Source: Roseburia sp.
Lineage (GTDB): Bacteria; Bacillota; Clostridia; Christensenellales; Pumilibacteraceae
Assembly (NCBI GenBank): GCA_023665905.1
Contig: JAMPDA010000001.1
Coordinates: forward strand, 245,583-309,582
Direction: 5' to 3'
Length of the DNA stretch: 64,000 nucleotides
In this document: piece by piece, positions 58,493 to 64,000 of the stretch
Layout of the letters: each line of letters opens with the position of its first letter
How positions within the stretch are numbered: the first letter of the stretch is position 1
Notes under the pieces: model-generated
What the model was told of the DNA's origin: nothing
Database searches by the model: none
Seen by the model: only the letters and a program-made list of their open reading frames with translations
Program-made: the position numbers and the translations under genes

Positions 58493-60040
58493 TTACTTCG
58501 CCCTCCTGTCGAGCGAACGGTACATCACCGCCTCCGCAACATGCTTGGACGATATGTTTTGCGCGCCTTCGAGATCGGCTATAGTGCGCGCCACCTTGAG
58601 TATTCTGGAATACGCACGCGCGGAAAGCCCGAATTTATCGAACGCACTGCCGAGTATCTTTTCGCCGGCGGCGTCGAGCGCGCAGTATTTTTTTATCATC
58701 TCGCTCGTCATTTTCGCGTTGGAATACACTCCGCTTCCCGCATACCGCGCGGTCTGTATCGCACGCGCGGCATTTACGCGCGCTTTTACGTCGGCGGAGC
58801 TTTCCGCTTGCGTTTCACCCGAAGTGAGCTCGCCGTAGTTCACTTCGTCCACTTCGATATGAAGGTCTATCCTGTCGAGGAGCGGACCCGAAATGCGCGA
58901 CATGTATTTTTGTATCTGCGACGGCGTGCACGAGCAATCGTGCGTAGCGCTGCCGTAATATCCGCACGGGCACGGGTTCATGCTCGCTACGAGCATAAAG
59001 TTTGCCGGATATTCGACGGAGCGCGCGGCGCGCGCGACAGTTATAACGTTGTCCTCGAGCGGCTGGCGCAGTATCTCCAGCGTGCTTCTCGGATATTCGG
59101 GAAGCTCGTCCAAAAACAGCACGCCGTTATGCGCAAAGCTGATCTCGCCGGGACGAACGGAAGACCCGCCGCCCGTCAGTGCGACACGGCTCGTGGTGTG
59201 GTGCGGGCTACGAAAAGGCCGACGCGTCACAAGCCCTACGCTGTCGTCCAAAATGCCTGCCGCCGAATGTATTTTAGTCGTTTCAAGCGCCTCGTTTTCA
59301 GTCATATCGGGCAGTATTCCAGGAAGGCATTTTGCGAGCATCGTCTTTCCGCCGCCCGGAGAGCCTATCATCAATATATTGTGACCGCCTGCCGCCGCGA
59401 TCTCGAGCGCGCGCTTTGCGGCGTACTGACCCTTTACGTACTTCAGGTCCTCGCTCGCCGCGACTTCCGCGCCCAATCGTATATCCTGCTTTTCTATAGG
59501 CGCAACATCTGCGCCGTCGATCAGCGCCACAGCGTCGCGCAGTGTGCGCACCGAATACACATCGATTCCGCGTATGTATTTCGCTTCGTTCGCGTTTGCC
59601 GCCGGAATGACCACTTTCTTTATTCCGCGTTCGCGCGCGGATATCAGCATCGGCATTACGCCGTTTATCTTGCACACCGCGCCGGAAAGTGAAAGCTCGC
59701 CCAAAAATACGTATTCGCCGACGCTCGGCAACGGCTTTTTATGCTCGTCCACGCCTGCTTGCTCGGTGGCGCAAAGCAAGCCGAGCGCGATCGCCAGATC
59801 GAATACAGATCCTTCCTTTTTGGTGTGCGCAGGCGCAAGGTTAATCGTGATCTTGCGCGGTGAAAAATCGTAGCCGCTGTTCTTTACGGCAGAGCGGACG
59901 CGCTCGCGCGATTCTTTTACGGCGGTATCGGGAAGGCCCACCACGTCTATAGCCGGCAGACCGGCATGGATATCCACTTCTACGGTCACGCCGTAACCGT
60001 CCAAACCGCTCAACGCGTAACTGTTGATCTTGGATAACAA
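58493..60040 (-). CDS. comM: Mg-chelatase-like AAA ATPase ComM/YifB
   Basis: Encodes 515 residues. The N-terminal S5-like domain (about 1-170) precedes the AAA core: Walker A GSPGGGKTMLAKCLPG, HTTSRVALTGGGS, and Walker B LFLDELPEY. A CPCGYYG stretch with further cysteines resembles a zinc site. ComM acts as a branch-migration helicase in transformation. dprA follows directly. Confidence 0.93.
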   Translation of the reverse strand: MLSKINSYALSGLDGYGVTVEVDIHAGLPAIDVVGLPDTAVKESRERVRSAVKNSGYDFSPRKITINLAPAHTKKEGSVFDLAIALGLLCATEQAGVDEHKKPLPSVGEYVFLGELSLSGAVCKINGVMPMLISARERGIKKVVIPAANANEAKYIRGIDVYSVRTLRDAVALIDGADVAPIEKQDIRLGAEVAASEDLKYVKGQYAAKRALEIAAAGGHNILMIGSPGGGKTMLAKCLPGILPDMTENEALETTKIHSAAGILDDSVGLVTRRPFRSPHHTTSRVALTGGGSSVRPGEISFAHNGVLFLDELPEYPRSTLEILRQPLEDNVITVARAARSVEYPANFMLVASMNPCPCGYYGSATHDCSCTPSQIQKYMSRISGPLLDRIDLHIEVDEVNYGELTSGETQAESSADVKARVNAARAIQTARYAGSGVYSNAKMTSEMIKKYCALDAAGEKILGSAFDKFGLSARAYSRILKVARTIADLEGAQNISSKHVAEAVMYRSLDRRAK

Positions 60041-60041
60041 C

Positions 60042-61568
60042 CTACTTCACCCTTCTTCCAAACAAAAATTCTTTAAAGCACGCGCCGATACCGCTATTGC
60101 AGTGCAACAGCTCTCGTTTCTGTCCCGTCATGCCGACATTTACCGCGACTATCGTAAAGTACACGTGCGCAAGCGCCGCTATCGCCGAGCAAACTATAGG
60201 TATCGCCTGCAATGCGCCCGAGAGCAACGTGGAACCGGTATAGCTCGCGTCGGTAAAACGGTAATCGGCAAGGTTGTTCAAATATCCGGCGCTCGCAATG
60301 ACCGACAGCGAGTTGATGACATAGACGATCCCCGTAACGGCAAGGACCGTTATCAGCCGCTTATCGCGCACAAGCGCATACGCCGCCGCGACGAGAATGA
60401 GCACGCTCTGCATGCCTATGGCTGTGGAGTTCGGATAATATATCTGCACCGTAAACATAGAATACGCGACGAGCATGACCACCGTCGCGCGGTTGCGCTT
60501 TGTAAAATAAACGACGCAAGTAAGGGCGACGAGAATAACGCCGAAAAGACACGCAAACAGCCAGGACGGAAAGCGCGCGTCGGGTCTTGCGCCGTTGTTG
60601 CCGAAAAGAGCGTAAACGCTCAGCCCGTTGTACGTAAAGTAGTCCATTCTCGCAAGCGGACGGATCAAAAACTCATACAAGTACGAGAAAAATCCGTAGT
60701 GCGGCGCTATCTCAAGCAGTCCGATGACATACGCGACCGCGAGCGAAACGACGAGCCCTACGGGAACGGATATTACGGCTCTGTAGTCGGAAGCGAGGAC
60801 CTCGCCGCCCTTCGGCGCGTCGCGCCTGATATTGATTATCGCGCGAACGAAGTGATATCCGCAAAATACGGCAAGCACCGGAAAAGCGAAAATTCCCTCT
60901 TTACTCGAAAACGCGGCGGCGGTAGCAAACGCTATAGTGCACGCGCATTTTTTGCGCGCCAAAAAGTAACACGCAAAGCACAAAAACATTGCGGTAAAGA
61001 CTATAGGCGACGTCCATATCGCCGACCCGACGAAGAATATCGGGCTGACGCACACAAATGAGCACAGCACGAGTGCGATGCGCGCATTGAAATATTTATA
61101 CGCTATCTTATATACGGCGTACGCGGACAACAGATCGGCTATAATGAGCGGCAGTTTTGCGGTAAACTGAGCGCCCAACGCAAAATCGTTTATGCCCATT
61201 GCATTGGACAGTCCGCCGAAAATCAAATACACAAAGTACACAACGGGATAAAGCACGCCCGACGCGTCGCCCGAATAGTAATCTCCCAACCCGTTTTTAG
61301 CGAGATCGTCGAACATCGAAGTGAAAAGCTTATAGTCCGAGCGGTATCCGGTAATACACAGCGCAAAAACGAGCCGCACCGCAAACCCGACGAAAAGTAT
61401 TACGGCAAGCGCGGAAAACCTGTGCTTAACTTCCGCGCCGTCCTCCGCATACTTGCACAAAAACACTATGAGCGCCGCGACGGATGCCAATGTGAACAGC
61501 GCAAGCAACACGACTATTATCGTGTCGGACGCCGCCGATGTTATGCCGTTTTGCGAAAAAAACTCCAA
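60042..61568 (-). CDS. GT-C-fold membrane glycosyltransferase-like protein
   Basis: Encodes 508 residues with about 11-13 membrane helices. Early in the protein GYRSDYKLFTSMFDDLAKNG and YYSGDASGVLYPVVYF follow the second helix, as in Gpi18-like mannosyltransferases and other GT-C proteins, where the Asp after the first helices is catalytic. A lipid-linked sugar donor is likely. Target unknown. No cell-wall or polysaccharide genes are adjacent. Low complexity of membrane helices limits certainty. Confidence 0.6.
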   Translation of the reverse strand: MEFFSQNGITSAASDTIIVVLLALFTLASVAALIVFLCKYAEDGAEVKHRFSALAVILFVGFAVRLVFALCITGYRSDYKLFTSMFDDLAKNGLGDYYSGDASGVLYPVVYFVYLIFGGLSNAMGINDFALGAQFTAKLPLIIADLLSAYAVYKIAYKYFNARIALVLCSFVCVSPIFFVGSAIWTSPIVFTAMFLCFACYFLARKKCACTIAFATAAAFSSKEGIFAFPVLAVFCGYHFVRAIINIRRDAPKGGEVLASDYRAVISVPVGLVVSLAVAYVIGLLEIAPHYGFFSYLYEFLIRPLARMDYFTYNGLSVYALFGNNGARPDARFPSWLFACLFGVILVALTCVVYFTKRNRATVVMLVAYSMFTVQIYYPNSTAIGMQSVLILVAAAYALVRDKRLITVLAVTGIVYVINSLSVIASAGYLNNLADYRFTDASYTGSTLLSGALQAIPIVCSAIAALAHVYFTIVAVNVGMTGQKRELLHCNSGIGACFKEFLFGRRVK

Positions 61569-61588
61569 AATACCGAACCTCTTTCCCT

Positions 61589-61617
61589 ATTGTATCAAAT
61601 AATTTTTCATAATGCAA
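61589..61617 (-). promoter_or_regulatory. Predicted promoter of the GT-C gene and downstream genes
   Basis: Minus strand: TTGCAT (61612-61617), 17-bp spacer, TACAAT (61589-61594), about 20 bp before the start at 61568. Confidence 0.55.
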
Positions 61618-61681
61618 GAAATTTTATAACATAGATTTTGCGCGTTTATGTGCCATATGCTGCGGCAAAATGCGCGGACAG

Positions 61682-61710
61682 GCAAATTTCGACAGGCTTC
61701 GTCATATAGA
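61682..61710 (+). promoter_or_regulatory. Possible sigma-E-type promoter of sigK
   Basis: GCAAATTT (61682-61689) and CATATAGA (61703-61710) with a 13-bp spacer resemble the -35 and -10 of sigma-E promoters (ATATT-like and CATACAAT-like). sigK is a sigma-E target in known spore formers. Match is partial; inference. Confidence 0.3.
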
Positions 61711-61743
61711 TATAGTCCCTAATTCTATATTTTGCGAGGGATC

Positions 61744-62424
61744 ATGATAATCGAAAGCTTTATGACGTTTCTGTCTCGGATATTCTTTTTTACTTCGTTC
61801 GTAAACAACAACGGGTCTTTTCCCAAGCCGCTGTCCGCCGACGACGAAAGAATGTATCTCGAGCGCTACAAGACCGGCGACCGCGAAGCGTACGACATTC
61901 TTGTACGGCACAACCTGCGGCTCGTCGCGCACATCGTTAAAAAGTACAGCAATGCCGGCGAGGCGGACGACCTTATAAGCGTCGGCAGTATCGGGCTCAT
62001 AAAGGGCATTGAAACATACGAGAGCGGCAAAGGCTGTCAGCTTACAACGTATGCCGCAAAGTGTATAGAGAACGAAATACTTATGTACATACGCGCCAAC
62101 AAAAAACACCGTCAGGCAATGAGCCTGTACGAGCCGGTCGGCACGGATAAGGAAGGCAACGACATCGCGCTGATGGACGTTATCCCCCAGCCGAATAACG
62201 AGTACGACGATATAGAAAACAACATAGTGCTCGAAAACGTAAAAGATATCGTAAAGGACGTGCTTTCCGAATCGGAGTACGACGTAATATCCATGCGTTA
62301 CGGGCTGAAAGACGGGCGCGCGTACACTCAGTCGCAGGTGGCAAAAAAGCTCGGGATATCGCGTTCGTATGTTTCTCGCATAGAAAAACGCGCTATAGGC
62401 AAGATCGCCAAAGCTATAAACTGA
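61744..62424 (+). CDS. sigK: RNA polymerase sigma factor SigK, with pro-sequence
   Basis: Encodes 226 residues from the ATG at 61744, with GAGGG just before it. The 18-20 hydrophobic N-terminal residues (SRIFFFTSF near 11-19) correspond to the pro-sequence that SpoIVFB removes from pro-sigma-K. Region 2 follows (VRHNLRLVAHIVKKY, DLISVGSIGLIKGIETYESG, CIENEILMYIRANKK), then region 4 with LGISRSYVSRIEKRA. The gene is continuous; no skin-like element interrupts it. Late mother-cell sigma factor. Convergent with the HAD gene. Confidence 0.92.
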   Translation: MIIESFMTFLSRIFFFTSFVNNNGSFPKPLSADDERMYLERYKTGDREAYDILVRHNLRLVAHIVKKYSNAGEADDLISVGSIGLIKGIETYESGKGCQLTTYAAKCIENEILMYIRANKKHRQAMSLYEPVGTDKEGNDIALMDVIPQPNNEYDDIENNIVLENVKDIVKDVLSESEYDVISMRYGLKDGRAYTQSQVAKKLGISRSYVSRIEKRAIGKIAKAIN

Positions 62425-62439
62425 TTGAAATGTATTGGG

Positions 62440-63270
62440 TCAAAGCTTTTCCCAGCCCGTGAGCTCTATAAGCGCGGCTTGCTTGCCGCCGTACTCGCCG
62501 TTTAAGAATTTCTTAAAGTACTCGCACGTCAAAGCGCGCCAGTACTCCGTTTCCCTGCCCTGCAATATCGGGTAATAGTATATTCCGCAGTCGCGCGCGG
62601 CAAGCATATCGGTGGGCGCGTCGCCTATCATCAACGCTTTGCGCCTGTCGTAACCGAGCGACAAAAGCCTGTCTATGCAAAGCGGCTTCGGTCCGGCTTC
62701 GCACGAAGCGACGGCGGAAACATATTTATAAAGCCCGTAGTACGCCCATTCTTCGCAAATGGAATTGTAGTCCGCGCCCGAAACGATGACGATATCCGCC
62801 TTTCTCGCGGCACGGCGCAGAAACTTTTTAACGCCGTCGAACGCCTTTTTATCCTCTATACGCAGTTCGCCGATACGCGCGTTTGTCGCCTCCGACCAGG
62901 CGAGCGCCTTAGTAAGCGTCACGTCGCCCGTTGCCGCTATCCGTTTTTTCAGCTCGTCATCCGACGGTTCGGGCGCGCTGTCCGCAAACGCTTTAAGTTC
63001 CGTCAAGTCCGCGTCGATAAGACTGCCGTTCAGCCTGTCCAAAATTATATACAGCGTTTTGAACCGGTTTTTGCCTCTTGTCGTGCCGCTCAAGTTTATA
63101 TCGCACCACATCTCGTTGATCTCGTCGAAATGCTCGTCCAACCCCCATTCGCGGACAAAAGACGGGCCGAAACACATCGAGTGCTTGCTCGTCATCGAAT
63201 CGAGCGCCGTCCCGTCCGAATCGACGCATATCAAATATTCTTTTTTCCTTTTAAACCCGTCGATATTCAC
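62440..63270 (-). CDS. HAD-superfamily hydrolase
   Basis: Encodes 276 residues. HAD motifs are visible: DSDGTALD near residue 17 (nucleophile Asp), VSGAD in the middle and GDAPTDMLAARDCG near the end, with a helical cap between. Phosphoglycolate-phosphatase-like; substrate unknown. Its stop lies 15 bp from that of sigK on the other strand. Confidence 0.85.
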   Translation of the reverse strand: MNIDGFKRKKEYLICVDSDGTALDSMTSKHSMCFGPSFVREWGLDEHFDEINEMWCDINLSGTTRGKNRFKTLYIILDRLNGSLIDADLTELKAFADSAPEPSDDELKKRIAATGDVTLTKALAWSEATNARIGELRIEDKKAFDGVKKFLRRAARKADIVIVSGADYNSICEEWAYYGLYKYVSAVASCEAGPKPLCIDRLLSLGYDRRKALMIGDAPTDMLAARDCGIYYYPILQGRETEYWRALTCEYFKKFLNGEYGGKQAALIELTGWEKL

Positions 63271-63419
63271 GACAATTTGCTCCGTGTAGTTTTACATATT
63301 GTAGTACAAATTCCTCGCCGCGTCAAGAAGAACTTAGCATTATAACAACCAAACAACGCCGCGTAGCAAAGTAAAGATGTGGCGGTGGTTGGACTTTTCG
63401 ACTTTGCGGCGGATCGCCT

Positions 63420-63464
63420 GGATCTCTCCACGCGCATTGCTCCGAAATGCTTGGTCGAGATGAC
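63420..63464 (-). repeat. Intergenic 45-bp repeat, copy A
   Basis: Begins GGATCTCTCC and ends GGTCGAGATGAC. Nearly identical to copy C at 63629-63673 and in inverted orientation to copy B at 63518-63561. Confidence 0.8.
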
Positions 63465-63517
63465 ATGACGTTTGTTTGACCGCTTCACACAATGCCGCAA
63501 ACTCAAACCACCGTTTT

Positions 63518-63561
63518 GTCATTTCGACCGGAGCGCGTTAGCGAGCGCAGCGGAGAAATCC
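63518..63561 (+). repeat. Intergenic 44-bp repeat, copy B (inverted)
   Basis: Begins GTCATTTCGACC and ends GGAGAAATCC. It is the reverse-complement version of copies A and C, with several substitutions in the centre. Confidence 0.75.
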
Positions 63562-63628
63562 AGCGGCGAAGCCGCGCATGATTATAGTAAAGCTATAATA
63601 AAGCCGCTCCACTTTGCGTCTACGCCAA

Positions 63629-63673
63629 AGATCTCTCCGCGCGCATTGCTCCGCAATGCTTGGTCGAGATGAC
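63629..63673 (-). repeat. Intergenic 45-bp repeat, copy C
   Basis: Begins AGATCTCTCC and ends GGTCGAGATGAC. With copy B it forms a palindrome of about 155 bp, with AGCGGC (63562-63567) and GCCGCT (63603-63608) as an inner pair. Confidence 0.8.
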
Positions 63674-63712
63674 ATAATCTTACTTTACTACTGTCATACG
63701 CCGCCGAGAAGC

Positions 63713-63745
63713 AAAAAAATGTCCGCACTATATTTAAGTGCGGAC
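63713..63745 (-). terminator. Rho-independent terminator of rnpB
   Basis: Perfect 9-bp stem GTCCGCACT/AGTGCGGAC (63737-63745 with 63721-63729), 7-nt loop, then ATTTTTTT on the minus strand, directly after the RNase P RNA. Confidence 0.92.
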
Positions 63746-64000
63746 GCGAGACTGACCCGTAAGCCGAATTCTGTTATGACGGTTATCTATCTTGCCCGCA
63801 CGTTGCCGTGCGGATCGAGCGATTTAAAGGACGGCGGACCACCTTGACCCTTTTTTTCTTGCACCGAACGGGGTTTACACAGCCCGAGGCGTTACCGTCT
63901 CGGCGGTGAGCTCTTACCTCACCTTTTCACCATTGCCTTGCGGCTGTTATTTTCTGTTGCACTTTCCTTGAAGTCGCCTTCACCGGTAGTTAGCCGGCGT
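63746..64000 (-). ncRNA. rnpB: RNase P RNA (5' part outside window)
   Basis: Conserved RNase P segments appear in order on the minus strand: GGAAAGTGCAACAGAAA, GGTGAAAAGGTGAGGTAAG followed by AGCTCACC, GTGTAAACCCC, and near the 3' end ACAGAATTCGGCTTACGGG, which is the P4 partner strand. The layout fits the common bacterial type A. The 5' end with P1 and the first P4 strand lies beyond the right edge. The RNA cleaves tRNA leaders together with RnpA. Confidence 0.93.

Larger units (their letters stand above)
63271..63745. other. Gene-poor spacer with repeats
   Basis: About 475 bp without a gene I can support. It holds three copies of a 44-45 bp repeat (listed separately), the short palindrome ATTATAG/CTATAAT (63581-63599), a GCGGC/GCCGC hairpin (63563-63575) and the rnpB terminator at its right end. 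The few open frames run through the repeats and have no ribosome site. Confidence 0.7.

Overview
The window reads as a chromosome segment of an endospore-forming member of the Bacillota, most likely a Clostridia-type and probably uncultured lineage. Three things point there: a full spoIIIAA-AH operon together with spoIVB, a SpoIIM-like gene and an unsplit sigK; the classical Firmicutes order of housekeeping genes; and Zn-ribbon L28, YloU/YloV and DUF1292 proteins. The species cannot be told from the sequence. Almost all genes lie on the minus strand. Only rpmB, one 42-codon gene and sigK are on the plus strand. Coding density is very high, with many 4-23 nt overlaps.

Region by region, given right-to-left because that is mostly the direction of transcription. 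(1) 63746-64000: the 3' part of the RNase P RNA gene with its terminator. It is followed by about 475 bp without genes that holds three copies of a roughly 45-bp repeat, two of which form a MITE-like palindrome. (2) 61744-63270: sigK (plus strand) converges on a HAD phosphatase gene. (3) 53828-61568: a GT-C type membrane protein, comM/yifB, dprA, topA, trmFO. (4) 46473-53699: hslV, hslU, hisS, aspS, tcdA, an RseC-like gene, glyA. (5) 43777-46424: an Rrf2 regulator with a cysteine desulfurase, a small plus-strand gene, ruvX and a DUF1292 gene. (6) 25039-43610: the translation and isoprenoid/envelope supercluster rpsB-tsf-pyrH-frr-uppS-cdsA-dxr-rseP-ispG, then a PolC-like exonuclease gene, then rimP-nusA-ylxR-ylxQ-infB-rbfA-nrnA-truB-ribF and an endonuclease IV-like gene. 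(7) 6689-24964: pepP-efp, spoIIIAA-AH, asp23-nusB-folD-xseA-xseB-ispA-dxs-nadK-recN-spoIVB, a stand-alone Spo0A C-terminal domain gene, a SpoIIM-like gene and dacF. (8) 1-6628: rpe, divergent rpmB / yloU-yloV, recG and a truncated comEC at the edge.

Functionally, the window combines translation factors, isoprenoid synthesis (dxs, dxr, ispG, ispA, uppS), DNA repair and uptake (recG, recN, xseAB, dprA, comM, comEC) and the sporulation engulfment-to-late-mother-cell pathway. SpoIIIA channel, SpoIVB signal protease and a sigma-K that still carries a pro-sequence fit one coherent checkpoint. The two most unusual items both sit exactly where a well-known long gene is expected. One is a 'spo0A' gene in the recN-spoIVB-spo0A position that encodes only the DNA-binding domain. 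The other is a 491-residue gene in the polC position that keeps PolC-like N-terminal, OB and exonuclease regions but lacks the PHP and polymerase parts.
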